From Bacillus sp. FJAT-42376 (GTDB lineage Bacteria; Bacillota; Bacilli; Bacillales; Bacillaceae), in contig NZ_CP033906.1 of NCBI RefSeq assembly GCF_003816055.1, positions 186,001-250,000 of the forward strand: 64,000 nt of DNA, written 5' to 3'. Position 1 is the first letter of the stretch; each line of letters starts with the position of its first letter. The notes below the pieces were generated by a model. It was not told where the DNA came from, ran no database searches, and was given only the letters and a program-made list of their open reading frames with translations. Positions 55,057 to 63,750 of this stretch are shown one piece after another. The position numbers and the translations under genes were made by a program.

Positions 55057-55761
55057 ATGGATTTTTATCTCGCCCAGGAAACACTCTCCATTATGGAATG
55101 GGTTCTGCGGTCGGTGATCGGCTTTGTCTTTTTGGTGATTGTCGCAAAAGTATTGGGTCAGCGAACCATTTCCCAGCTGCGGCTGCTCGATTTCGTGATT
55201 GCCTTAGTCATCGGCAATATTATCGCCCATCCTTTATCGGACCATCATCTGGGAATGAAGGGATCGATCGTATCAACGATTGTACTGGTAGTCTTGTACA
55301 GCCTTGGTATTCAATTGACCCTGAAATCGCCTGGTTTTAGAAGATTCATTAGTCATAAATCCGTCACCGTTGTAGAAAATGGGGACATTCTCGTTCAGGG
55401 ATTAAAAAAAGCAAGAATCTCGATGGATGTTCTCCTGGAAGAATTGCGGGAAGAGAAAGTAGACGACGTAAAAAAAGTAGCATTAGCTATTTGGGAAGCA
55501 GATGGAAAAATGTCCGTATTTCTGCATCCTGAATACGAACCGGTCACACCCGTTTCCCTTCAGCTAAAAACGGAGCCCTTTAACTTCCCGCGAACCATTA
55601 TTATGGAGGGCAGGGTACTATCCGAAGTACTAAATCAGCTGCACAAAGAGGAAAGCTGGGTCGTCAGCCGGCTGGAAAGCCTATACCACACAGAGGTTCA
55701 GCACGTGCTGCTGGGCACTCTGGATGGGAAGGATCAGCTGAAGGTCTTTTTGTATAAATAA
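55057..55761 (+). CDS. DUF421 membrane protein (YetF type)
   Basis: A 234-aa protein with three N-terminal helices (MEWVLRSVIGFVFLVIVAKV, LLDFVIALVIGNIIAHPLSD, SIVSTIVLVVLYSLGIQL) and two small cytoplasmic alpha/beta domains, typical of DUF421. GQRTISQLRLLDF and VVENGDILVQGLKKARIS are signatures. B. subtilis relatives include YetF, YrbG and YkjA. The role is unknown, though spore-membrane relatives exist. Start set at the ATG 55057 after AAAGGA; an upstream TTG at 55033 is less likely. Confidence 0.88.
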   Translation: MDFYLAQETLSIMEWVLRSVIGFVFLVIVAKVLGQRTISQLRLLDFVIALVIGNIIAHPLSDHHLGMKGSIVSTIVLVVLYSLGIQLTLKSPGFRRFISHKSVTVVENGDILVQGLKKARISMDVLLEELREEKVDDVKKVALAIWEADGKMSVFLHPEYEPVTPVSLQLKTEPFNFPRTIIMEGRVLSEVLNQLHKEESWVVSRLESLYHTEVQHVLLGTLDGKDQLKVFLYK

Positions 55762-55767
55762 CCCTTT

Positions 55768-58700
55768 TTAAACCCTCAGCAAATCCCGTATATCCTCTTC
55801 CGTCAGGGTAAACGGCGTTTTTTCATCCATGTCCACAATCTCTTTAATGAGCTGCCGTTTTTTATCCTGCAGCTCGTTCATTTTTTCCTCAATGGTCCCA
55901 CGGGTGATGAGCTTGATCACGTTCACTTTGTTGACCTGGCCCATCCGGTGCGCCCGGTCAGCTGCCTGCTCCTCTACCGCCGGATTCCACCATGTATCAA
56001 AGTGAATGACGGTATCCGCGCCCGTCAAATTCAAACCCGTACCGCCTGCTTTCAATGATATGAGGAAAAGATTCCGCTCGCCGGCATTAAACCGGCTGCA
56101 CAGTTCCACCCTTTCCGCCATGGCGGTTTGGCCATCGAGATAAAAGTACGCCTTGCCCTGTACCGCTAATGCTCGCCCGATCAGATCAAGCATGGAGGTG
56201 AACTGGGAGAAGATCAGCACCCTTCTTCCTGAGAGCCTGGCCTCCTCCAGAATGTTCATGAGCTGATCAAATTTCGCCGACCCTCCGCTGTATCCGTCTA
56301 CGAACAGGGATGGATGACAGCAGATTTGCCGCAGCCGTGTAATTCCGGCTAAAATCTTAATCTTGTTTTTTTGAATGGTCTCTTTATCCAAGTGCTTCAG
56401 GGTATCGTGGCGAAGCTTTGCAAGGTAGGCTGCGTAAAGCTTTTTCTGCTCGGGAAGCAGCTCGACGATCTCCAGCGACTCGATTTTTTCAGGAAGCTCG
56501 GAAAGCACGTCCTCCTTCATGCGGCGGAGCATAAATGGACGGATCCGCCTTGCGACCTTTTTCCTTGTGAGCGTGCTGTATTCCTTTAACCCCATGAACA
56601 GCTCAGGAAAAACCACATGAAAGATCGACCACAGTTCTTCCCTCGAATTCTCCACAGGTGTGCCGGTCAGTGCAAACCGGTGGCCGGCCTGGATCCTTTT
56701 TACCGCTCTTGCCGTCTGGGTGACTGGATTTTTAAAGGCTTGGGCCTCATCAAAAAAGACTGTATGAAATACCCGTTTTTCGTACTCTTGTATATCCCGT
56801 CTCACAAGCGGATAGGACGTGATCAGAACATCTGCAGCTGCATCATCCCGGAAGCGGCCCGCTCTCTCTTTCCGGCTTCCGTCCATGATGATGGCCTCGA
56901 TTTCCGGTGCAAACTTTTCAATTTCGTTTTTCCAGTTATACAAAAGGGATGACGGACAAACAATCAGGACCGGCCTTTTAAACCGGCGGATCTCAGGAAG
57001 AACAGACACGATATACGTGATGCTCTGCAGCGTTTTCCCAAGCCCCATATCATCCGCCAGTATTCCTCCGAACCCGTTCCCGGCAAGAGATTTCATCCAG
57101 CGATATCCGTTCTTTTGATAATCCCTCAGCACAGATTCAAGCTTCTCGGGAACAGCAATTTCCAGTTCATCGGGGTGGAGCAGATTATTCAGCAGATGCT
57201 GAACCGAATCCTCGAGAGTCCCGGAGACAGGGATGGAATCCAGAAGCTGAAGTCCTTTGATCAGAGGAACTTCAAGCTCTTTTTCCCAGTCCTCCGCCTG
57301 AACCGGCGCCGCTGTTAAGAACCGGTAAATCTCCTCGTATTCCCGTGTTTCAAGGGAAAGCAGAGCCCCGCTTCTCAGCCGGTAATACTTCCTTTTTTCA
57401 TCCAGTGCCGCAAGTACATCACGAATTTCCTTTTCCGGAATACCGTCCATTTCGAATTTAAATTCCAGCCAGTTCGTGCGCTCCCGTTTAGCCTCCACCT
57501 TAATTCTCGGTGCTGACGTTTCTTTAAAAATCCGGCTTCGGACGGCGGTCGTTGCATGCACCTGGGCAAATTTCTCAAGCTTCGGCAAGACGTGATACAG
57601 GAACTCGTACTCCAACAGCTCATTTTGAAGATAATAGCCGCTGTCCGTCCGGGCAAACGAGCTTTCCTCCATCATTTTCAGGATCAGATCCTCCCTTTCT
57701 GTATCACGGATGACCCTGGACAGAGCGAGCACTTCTTGTTCGTCCAGCGGATTAAACGCCATATTTCCGTAATGAAATTCAAGACCCGCAAGAAGCCGGT
57801 TCTTCACCCGGTCCAAATAGAGCTTGGCTGTAAGGGATGCTTCGGCCATCCGTTTGGAAATCGTCCCGGATATGCTAACCTCCCCGAGTCTCCGAAGCCC
57901 CGGGACCACCTTTTCCAGATAAAGATTGACCTGCTGCGGAGGAATAGGAATCGTGTTTTTGCCTGAAGCATCGACGACCCGCTTCAGTTCGGTGAGCCGC
58001 TCAAAATTTTCCGTACCCAGTCGGAACAACACTCCTGAGGATATAACGGATTGGTAGGGCTTCAAGAAAATCAGGTCTTGCAGGCCCCCCGCTTTCAGCT
58101 CATATCCTCTGCCTTCTTCATAGAAATCAAATTGAAGCGGCAAAATGCCTTCCGATAGCTGCATGCCGGAATAGATGTCCCCATTGACCTCAATCTCTGC
58201 ATAAGGCGCCCGCAAAAGGGAGGGGAGAAGCAGATTCCATGAAAAAGGAGAAAGGAGGAGCTGATGGCTGTCCTGTTCAGCCCTCTCATTTTGTACAATC
58301 GCAAAAAGCTGCTGGATCACAGCGTCTGATTCTTTCGTGAAACAATGAGATATCGGATTAAACTCGAATTGGGCCGTAAGGTTGAAGGGCTGTCCGCTTA
58401 TAATGTTTTCCAGAAAGGTCCTGATCTTCCGGATTTTAACGGATTCAACCGTGAGTTCCAGTGCAAGCAGAAGCTCGCCGTCTTCCCTCGGAACCGGCTT
58501 GCACGTAAACGCCGCCTGAAGTACGGTTCGATTTTCAAAATAGTTCTGCTCCCCTGTTTTGCGGGTTTGCCGGTCCTTGAAGGCCGTCAGCAATTCCTCC
58601 GTCAGGGCATAGTCAGGAACGGCTGGTGTCTCTCCCTCCGCTTGGACCTCAGGAACCGTCCCTTGTTTCTGATGTTCGTCCAACGTCAGCAAGACGGCCG

Positions 58701-58947
58701 CGATGTGCTGGCATTCCTGTTTAAAGGAAACAAGCTTCGGACAGCTGCATGCTGCCCGGAACCCTCCCAAGGAGTCTACCGTGACCGATACACGGAACTC
58801 CTCTGTACTCTGAACGATTGCCTCACAGCCATCCTCCCGGTACTCCTGGAACTTAACCTTATTGGAACGGCGCAAGGAATCTCCGCTCTTCAAAGAGACA
58901 CGGCCGCACCGTTTTTCAATGATTTTTCTGTTCAGCTCTATATTCAA
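55768..58947 (-). CDS. SNF2-family helicase with SWIM zinc finger (YwqA type)
   Basis: A 1059-aa Swi2/Snf2 ATPase. An N-terminal SWIM zinc finger (CSC ... CQH near residues 67-82) is followed by a long SNF2-associated region, then the motor: DDMGLGKTLQSI (I), LIVCPSSLLYNW (Ia), FFDEAQAFKNP (II), ALTGTPVEN (III), and in the second half RVLIFSQFTSMLDL (IV), LISLKAGGTGLNLT (V) and ADRAHRMGQ (VI). It probably remodels DNA-protein complexes. Start is TTG with AAGGGG upstream. It is divergent from the Gfo/Idh gene. Confidence 0.92.
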   Translation of the reverse strand: MNIELNRKIIEKRCGRVSLKSGDSLRRSNKVKFQEYREDGCEAIVQSTEEFRVSVTVDSLGGFRAACSCPKLVSFKQECQHIAAVLLTLDEHQKQGTVPEVQAEGETPAVPDYALTEELLTAFKDRQTRKTGEQNYFENRTVLQAAFTCKPVPREDGELLLALELTVESVKIRKIRTFLENIISGQPFNLTAQFEFNPISHCFTKESDAVIQQLFAIVQNERAEQDSHQLLLSPFSWNLLLPSLLRAPYAEIEVNGDIYSGMQLSEGILPLQFDFYEEGRGYELKAGGLQDLIFLKPYQSVISSGVLFRLGTENFERLTELKRVVDASGKNTIPIPPQQVNLYLEKVVPGLRRLGEVSISGTISKRMAEASLTAKLYLDRVKNRLLAGLEFHYGNMAFNPLDEQEVLALSRVIRDTEREDLILKMMEESSFARTDSGYYLQNELLEYEFLYHVLPKLEKFAQVHATTAVRSRIFKETSAPRIKVEAKRERTNWLEFKFEMDGIPEKEIRDVLAALDEKRKYYRLRSGALLSLETREYEEIYRFLTAAPVQAEDWEKELEVPLIKGLQLLDSIPVSGTLEDSVQHLLNNLLHPDELEIAVPEKLESVLRDYQKNGYRWMKSLAGNGFGGILADDMGLGKTLQSITYIVSVLPEIRRFKRPVLIVCPSSLLYNWKNEIEKFAPEIEAIIMDGSRKERAGRFRDDAAADVLITSYPLVRRDIQEYEKRVFHTVFFDEAQAFKNPVTQTARAVKRIQAGHRFALTGTPVENSREELWSIFHVVFPELFMGLKEYSTLTRKKVARRIRPFMLRRMKEDVLSELPEKIESLEIVELLPEQKKLYAAYLAKLRHDTLKHLDKETIQKNKIKILAGITRLRQICCHPSLFVDGYSGGSAKFDQLMNILEEARLSGRRVLIFSQFTSMLDLIGRALAVQGKAYFYLDGQTAMAERVELCSRFNAGERNLFLISLKAGGTGLNLTGADTVIHFDTWWNPAVEEQAADRAHRMGQVNKVNVIKLITRGTIEEKMNELQDKKRQLIKEIVDMDEKTPFTLTEEDIRDLLRV

Positions 58948-58983
58948 AGCAAAGGCCCCTTAAAGAAAGATTTCATTCGTACA

Positions 58984-58992
58984 TGCTATACT
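58984..58992 (+). promoter_or_regulatory. Extended -10 promoter of the Gfo/Idh gene
   Basis: TGCTATACT has the TG of an extended -10 followed by TATACT at 58987-58992. It lies 34 bases ahead of the ATG at 59026. No strong -35 is seen, as usual for this class. Confidence 0.6.
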
Positions 58993-59025
58993 TTACCTAC
59001 CATTTTAACAGAGGGGGAACGAAAA

Positions 59026-59934
59026 ATGAGGATGGGAATCATTGGCCTTGGCGACATCGCCAAAAAAGCGTACCTGCCTGTTCTGTCCGAAAGGAAGGAT
59101 CTGGAGCTTGTTCTTTGCACAAGAAATCAGGATACGCTCAAGCATCTTGCCCAGGTCTACAGACTGGCGGAAACGGCTCAGACGGTGGATGAATTAATCA
59201 CTAGAAATATCGATGCCGCTATTATCAGTACAGCGACAGAAGCACACGCTGAAATCGCGGAAAAGCTCCTGCAAAACGGAATCAGCGTCTACATAGACAA
59301 GCCCGTCTCCCTGAATTTCAGCGAAACCAAAAGAATTGCTGAGCTTGCGGAAAAAAGCGGCAAAGTAGCGATGACCGGCTTCAACAGAAGATTCATCCCC
59401 CGTGTCAAAGAGCTGAAGGAACACGGCAAGGCAAGCCTGATTTTAATGCAGAAAAACCGGTTTGCCTCTCCTGATCATGTCCGGCGGTTTGTCGTTGAGG
59501 ACTTTATCCACGTGGTCGACACCCTCCGGTTCCTGATGGGGACAGAGGTGAAGGATGTAAAAACGGAGTTCCTGAAAAATGGGGATATGCTGGATCACAT
59601 CGTAGTTCAGCTGATTGGAGACGGCTGCACAGCCATCGGAATCATGAACCGGAACGGTGGAGTAACGGAGGAAATCATTGAATACTCCGCCGGCCATCAT
59701 AAATATACGGTAAATAGTCTTGTCGAAACGACTCATTTTCATCATAAAGACATCAGCGTGACGCAATTTGGGGATTGGGAACCGACTTTGTTCAAAAGGG
59801 GATTTTATCAAATCATGGATCACTTCATCGATTGTGTGCGGGAAAACCGGGTCCCCGATCCGTCCTTTGAGGATTCCCTCATCACTCATGAGATTTGCGA
59901 GAGGATTGTAAATCAGATTGATCCGCAAGCCTGA
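59026..59934 (+). CDS. Gfo/Idh/MocA family oxidoreductase
   Basis: A 302-aa NAD(P)-dependent dehydrogenase. The Rossmann nucleotide site MGIIGLGDIAKKAYLPVL starts the protein; the conserved EKP-like motif appears as YIDKPVSLNFSE, and GFNRRFIP follows. The C-terminal domain begins near VVEDFIHVVDTLRFLMG. The substrate is probably a sugar or polyol but cannot be fixed. The open frame reaches far upstream to 58345, antisense to the helicase, yet GAGGGGG and a promoter lie just ahead of the ATG at 59026. Single-gene unit. Confidence 0.92.
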   Translation: MRMGIIGLGDIAKKAYLPVLSERKDLELVLCTRNQDTLKHLAQVYRLAETAQTVDELITRNIDAAIISTATEAHAEIAEKLLQNGISVYIDKPVSLNFSETKRIAELAEKSGKVAMTGFNRRFIPRVKELKEHGKASLILMQKNRFASPDHVRRFVVEDFIHVVDTLRFLMGTEVKDVKTEFLKNGDMLDHIVVQLIGDGCTAIGIMNRNGGVTEEIIEYSAGHHKYTVNSLVETTHFHHKDISVTQFGDWEPTLFKRGFYQIMDHFIDCVRENRVPDPSFEDSLITHEICERIVNQIDPQA

Positions 59935-59946
59935 ATGAAACTATTT

Positions 59947-59984
59947 AAAAGAAGCAGGCCAATAAAGACTGGCCTGCTTCTTTT
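59947..59984. terminator. Bidirectional terminator
   Basis: A 15-bp perfect stem (AAAAGAAGCAGGCCA at 59947-59961, complement at 59970-59984) between converging genes, with A and T runs in the outer arms. Confidence 0.9.
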
Positions 59985-59986
59985 GC

Positions 59987-60454
59987 TTACAAACTTAAAT
60001 CAACATAAAATGGCGGTTCCACTCCGAGAATCCGGGCATACAGGATCAATTGTCCTTTATGATGCGCCTCGTGGCCAATAAGGCGGTAGAGCATTTCTTC
60101 AGTCGGTTCCGTCAGTTTAAAGAGATCAATGGTTGTTTCGCTCTTTAAATCTTCATCTGTAAGCGACGCGATGATCTCTTCATGGACGTTCGTGAGCTCT
60201 TCTAACAGCTTGCGGGCTTCCGGTAAGGTTTCCGGAACAGGAGGGATATTCATTTCCCGTCCCTCGATCGGAGCGAGGAAGAACTCCGGGGTCCAGGCAA
60301 GGTGATGGACAAGTTCAATTACCGTCATTCCTTTCTCCCAAGGACGCCATGACCCCTTTGATTCAGGGAATACAGCGGCCAGTTCAATTAATGCGTTTCG
60401 ATGCATTTTCCAGCGTTTCATTGCTTTCTGGCCTTGTGTTCGTTCTTCAGACAT
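59987..60454 (-). CDS. DinB family protein
   Basis: A 155-aa DinB-like four-helix protein. Metal-binding His residues are visible in MTVIELVHHLAWTPEF and in LIGHEAHHKGQLILYARILG, a complete set, so metal binding is likely. Three ATG codons overlap at the start; AGGA fits the third (60454). The substrate or partner thiol is unknown. It is only distantly similar to the other DinB protein at 2003-2458. Confidence 0.88.
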   Translation of the reverse strand: MSEERTQGQKAMKRWKMHRNALIELAAVFPESKGSWRPWEKGMTVIELVHHLAWTPEFFLAPIEGREMNIPPVPETLPEARKLLEELTNVHEEIIASLTDEDLKSETTIDLFKLTEPTEEMLYRLIGHEAHHKGQLILYARILGVEPPFYVDLSL

Positions 60455-60577
60455 CATCATTCCTGCCTTTCATGCCGTCTAGGCATTCAATTTGTTTTTA
60501 TTTCTTACGGTTCTGCCTACCCGCTAAATTTACCACATTCCCTTGCGATTTACCCTTCCTGCACATGTCCGGCAAAA

Positions 60578-60591
60578 ATAAAGCGCTTGCA
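60578..60591 (+). promoter_or_regulatory. Candidate cre site (CcpA) upstream of gntR
   Basis: ATAAAGCGCTTGCA agrees with the cre consensus TGWAANCGNTNWCA at 8 of 11 defined positions, with an intact centre. It lies 11 bases ahead of the -35. Catabolite repression of gluconate genes is known in B. subtilis. Confidence 0.45.
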
Positions 60592-60601
60592 AAAATGAAA
60601 G

Positions 60602-60630
60602 TTACACGTATACTTGTATACAAGTATACT
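60602..60630 (+). promoter_or_regulatory. gntR promoter with GntR operator in the spacer
   Basis: -35 TTACAC (60602-60607) and -10 TATACT (60625-60630) are 17 bases apart. Between and overlapping them is the perfect palindrome ATACTTGTATACAAGTAT (60610-60627), identical to the B. subtilis gnt operator as I recall it. GntR bound here should block transcription until gluconate is present. Confidence 0.92.
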
Positions 60631-60653
60631 AGAATGGTAAAGAGGGTTGGGGT

Positions 60654-61385
60654 ATGACGAACAGCAAGGAACACTTATACCCTGCAAAATGGCTTTCCAA
60701 AGCTTCGGCTGGTGAAAGAATCGCTTGCGAACTAAGAATATCCATTGTTTCAGGCAAAATTGAAAGCGGTACCAAATTATCCGAAAACAAACTTGCGGCA
60801 GACTTTTCTGTCAGCCGGTCACCCGTCCGTGAAGCGTTAAAAATACTGGCCTCTGAAAATATGATTCAGGCAGAAAGAATGGGTGCCGTTGTCACGGGCT
60901 TAACAGACAAACACATAGAAGAAATTTACGACGTCCGGCTTATGATTGAATCCTTTGTATTTGAACGGATTGTAAAAACGGACACCGAAGGTTTGGTAAA
61001 AGAGCTGAATAAGATCTTCGAAATGATGAAAATCGCCATCAAATATGGCGATGCCGATGAATTTTCCTTCCAGGATGTCCTGTTTCATGAAACGATTATC
61101 CGGGCGATTGATCATTCGTACATGCTGATGATCTGGAATAATTTAAAGCCCGTCATGGAGAGTTTAATTCTGTTATCCATGCGCGTCCGTTTCAGGGAAA
61201 AATACGAGGATTTCCAGAGAATTCTCGACAACCACGAGCTTTATATTCAAGCGATCAGCACCAAAGACCGAACCTTAATGATCCAGTCGCTGCATCAGAA
61301 CTTTGATGATGTGCAAGGGAAAGTAGAAGACCTCTGGATGTCCCAGCAGCTGCTGGCTAAAGGGGCCGAACAGTCCAATCCATAA
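60654..61385 (+). CDS. gntR: Gluconate operon repressor GntR
   Basis: A 243-aa GntR/FadR-type repressor. The N-terminal winged helix (AGERIACELRISIVSGKIES, then ENKLAADFSVSRSPVREALKI) and the helical ligand domain (IYDVRLMIESFVFERIV; DVLFHETIIRAIDHSYMLMI) are both closely similar by eye to B. subtilis GntR, which has the same length. It represses its own operon in the absence of gluconate. AGAGGG precedes the ATG. gntP follows after 32 bases, with no gntK between them. Confidence 0.95.
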   Translation: MTNSKEHLYPAKWLSKASAGERIACELRISIVSGKIESGTKLSENKLAADFSVSRSPVREALKILASENMIQAERMGAVVTGLTDKHIEEIYDVRLMIESFVFERIVKTDTEGLVKELNKIFEMMKIAIKYGDADEFSFQDVLFHETIIRAIDHSYMLMIWNNLKPVMESLILLSMRVRFREKYEDFQRILDNHELYIQAISTKDRTLMIQSLHQNFDDVQGKVEDLWMSQQLLAKGAEQSNP

Positions 61386-61417
61386 GATTCGACCTAATAT
61401 CAAAAGGAGAGATCATC

Positions 61418-62764
61418 ATGCCATTAGTTATCGTTGCAGTTGGAATTCTCGTATTGCTGCTGCTTATTATGGGTTTAAAGCTGAATACGTTTGTTTCACT
61501 GCTCATTGTATCGTTTCTTGTCGCTTTAGCTCTCGGGATGCCGCTTGAAACCATCGCTAAAACGATTGAAACAGGAATCGGCGCCACACTTGGACATTTA
61601 GCCCTCATTTTTGGACTTGGAGCCATGCTCGGCAAGCTGATTGCTGACTCCGGCGGCGCCCAGCGCATCGCCATGACACTCGTTACTAAATTTGGAGAAA
61701 AAAATATCCAGTGGGCCGTAGTCGCTGCTTCTTTCATTATCGGCGTTGCGCTATTTTTCGAGGTAGGATTGGTTCTATTAATTCCAATCGTATTTGCGAT
61801 TTCAAGAGAATTGAAGATTTCCATCCTGTTTCTTGGGATCCCGATGGCAGCAGCCCTATCGGTTACACACGGATTCCTGCCCCCCCATCCCGGCCCGACG
61901 GTCATCGCCGGCGAATATGGTGCAAACCTTGGAGAGGTTCTTCTTTACGGATTTATAATTGCCATTCCTACCGTGATTATCGCCGGCCCCATCTTCACGA
62001 AGCTTGCGAAACGACTGGTACCTGCATCCTTTAAGAAAACCGGAAACATCGCTTCACTCGGGGAACAAAAAGTATTCAAGCTTGAAGACACACCAGGCTT
62101 TGGAATCAGCGTATTTACCGCGTTGCTTCCAGTTATTTTAATGTCCATTGCCACCATTATTACATTGCTTCAAAAAACAATAGGATTTGAAGACAACGCC
62201 GTGCTTGCCTCCATCCGCTTTATCGGTGATGCATCAACGGCGATGCTGATTTCTCTATTAGTTGCCATCTATACGATGGGACTTGCAAGAAAAATTCCGA
62301 TCAGCACAGTGATGGCATCCTGCACAACCGCCATCACGCAAATCGGAATGATGCTCTTAATCATCGGAGGCGGCGGTGCCTTTAAACAGGTATTAATCGA
62401 CGGCGGTGTAGGGGAATACGTAGCGGACCTATTTAAAGGATCCTCTCTGTCCCCGATTCTTCTCGCCTGGATCATCGCAGCCATCCTTCGCATCTCACTC
62501 GGATCCGCAACCGTTGCCGCTCTTTCAACAGCAGGATTAGTCATTCCGCTGCTAGGCCAATCTGACGTGAACCTGGCTCTGGTCGTTCTTGCAACAGGAG
62601 CGGGAAGCCTGATTGCTTCCCATGTGAATGATGCCGGATTCTGGATGTTCAAAGAATACTTCGGATTAACGATGAAAGAGACATTTGCAACATGGACACT
62701 CCTTGAAACCATTATCTCTGTCTCAGGACTGGTGTTTATCCTGCTGCTGAGTTTGGTGGTTTGA
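61418..62764 (+). CDS. gntP: Gluconate permease GntP
   Basis: A 448-aa proton-coupled gluconate permease with about 12 helices. Family segments: TIETGIGATLGHLALIFGLGAMLGKLIADSGGAQRIA, ALSVTHGFLPPHPGPTVIAG and RISLGSATVAALSTAGL. AAAAGGAGAG precedes the ATG. It is in an operon with gntR. In B. subtilis the order is gntR-gntK-gntP-gntZ; here the kinase gene and gntZ are absent from both sides. Confidence 0.94.
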   Translation: MPLVIVAVGILVLLLLIMGLKLNTFVSLLIVSFLVALALGMPLETIAKTIETGIGATLGHLALIFGLGAMLGKLIADSGGAQRIAMTLVTKFGEKNIQWAVVAASFIIGVALFFEVGLVLLIPIVFAISRELKISILFLGIPMAAALSVTHGFLPPHPGPTVIAGEYGANLGEVLLYGFIIAIPTVIIAGPIFTKLAKRLVPASFKKTGNIASLGEQKVFKLEDTPGFGISVFTALLPVILMSIATIITLLQKTIGFEDNAVLASIRFIGDASTAMLISLLVAIYTMGLARKIPISTVMASCTTAITQIGMMLLIIGGGGAFKQVLIDGGVGEYVADLFKGSSLSPILLAWIIAAILRISLGSATVAALSTAGLVIPLLGQSDVNLALVVLATGAGSLIASHVNDAGFWMFKEYFGLTMKETFATWTLLETIISVSGLVFILLLSLVV

Positions 62765-62791
62765 CTTTGTGTTCTTGAATCAATAGGAAAA

Positions 62792-63141
62792 AGAGGCTTG
62801 AACAAAAGGTTTCCGTCTAATAAAAAAACCGAACGATTATTTGAACCTCTGTTATAGAGGTTCTTAATCGTTCGGTTTTTTTGTGTTTCATGCTTTCTTT
62901 AAAAGCGCTGTTAAACTTGGCTGTTGATTGCAGCTAGCAGTCGTTCGCTTTCCGCGGGGCGGGCGGTGAGCCTCCTCCTGGCTTCGCCACTGCGGGGTCT
63001 CACCTGTCCCGCTGCTCCCGCAGGAGTCTCACGCCTTCCGCTCCAATCAACAGGTGTTTATTATCAAAAACATGCTTTAACATAGCCTTTTCAAAAGAAA
63101 TATTCGGCTTTAGGACAACAATTTTAGTTATGTCCCAACCT
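62792..63141 (-). repeat. Modular interspersed repeat with GC-rich core
   Basis: The element contains a hairpin (62822-62885), a spacer, a 133-base GC-rich core bounded by a perfect 10-bp inverted repeat (CTGTTGATTG at 62921-62930, CAATCAACAG at 63044-63053), and a tail ending in a copy of AGGTTGGGACATAACTAAAA on the minus strand. The core, full of short inverted repeats such as CTCCTGCGGGAG, is of a type I have seen scattered between genes in many Bacillus genomes. Blocks are shared with 5729-5893. No protein is encoded. Confidence 0.8.
62822..62885. terminator. Hairpin inside the repeat, likely terminator of gntRP
   Basis: AACCGAACGATTA and its complement enclose a second stem (GAACCTCT/AGAGGTTC); seven A precede it and seven T follow. 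It is the only terminator-like structure after gntP. Confidence 0.8.
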
Positions 63142-63328
63142 TTTTTTTAGTTCCTCAATCTTTCGTTTTGTACGGTGTCACGAACTTCGATCTTATAACG
63201 AATAGCTTGAGGTGGTTGATGGCGGCTCCAGGCTGCACGCCCTTCTATTAAATGTTGCAAAATGAAACTTAATGACTGGAAATTCGTATACTTACTGGAC
63301 AAACAAAAGAAATAGAGGAGGTACTTTG

Positions 63329-63718
63329 GTGGAATCCATAACGAAAAAACGAACAAAAGCGTTTCTAATCGATTTGGCCATTTCAAGCGCTGTAACGGCT
63401 GGTGTTGAGTATTTACTGCGGAAAAAAGTGAAAAGTGAAGCCGTACATACTTTGATAACACCGACCATAGTAATGTGGACCCTTGAGTACGCACAGATGC
63501 GCCAGAGAGGCCAAACCATTGGCTATAAAAAAATGGGACTGGTCCTTGAGAATGAGGATGGTTCAGAACTGACATCCCGTCAAATCATTAAGCGGATGGG
63601 ATATAGGGATACAGTGAGTACTTTAGATTACTTAAAAAGCCGTGATACGTTCGAAGACAAAGAAGGAGCGATCCTTCCACATGACCGCTTTTCAGGTACA
63701 GTAGTAAAAGAGCGTTAG
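63329..63718 (+). CDS. RDD-family membrane protein
   Basis: A 129-aa protein with the RDD signature: KRTKAFLIDLAISSAVTAGV (Arg and Asp of the first helix), a second helix TLITPTIVMWTLEYAQM, then the cytoplasmic RGQTIGYKKMGLVLENEDGS. It is shorter than many RDD proteins. GAGGAGG suits the GTG at 63329; the longer frame to 63272 lacks a site. Function is unknown. It has no close neighbour gene on either side, only repeats. Confidence 0.8.
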   Translation: MESITKKRTKAFLIDLAISSAVTAGVEYLLRKKVKSEAVHTLITPTIVMWTLEYAQMRQRGQTIGYKKMGLVLENEDGSELTSRQIIKRMGYRDTVSTLDYLKSRDTFEDKEGAILPHDRFSGTVVKER

Positions 63719-63750
63719 GCGAAAAGCTTGCCGTTATGGCTAATGAAGGG

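Noticed and set aside
58345..59025. A 227-codon upstream extension of the Gfo/Idh oxidoreductase frame.
   Set aside because: It is antisense to the SNF2 helicase gene, has no recognisable domain, and a ribosome site and extended -10 promoter lie just before 59026.
62822..62885. The double hairpin considered as a riboswitch or as the end of an insertion sequence.
   Set aside because: It is a simple nested stem with A and T runs and recurs as a terminator within a repeat; no aptamer-like conserved loops are seen.
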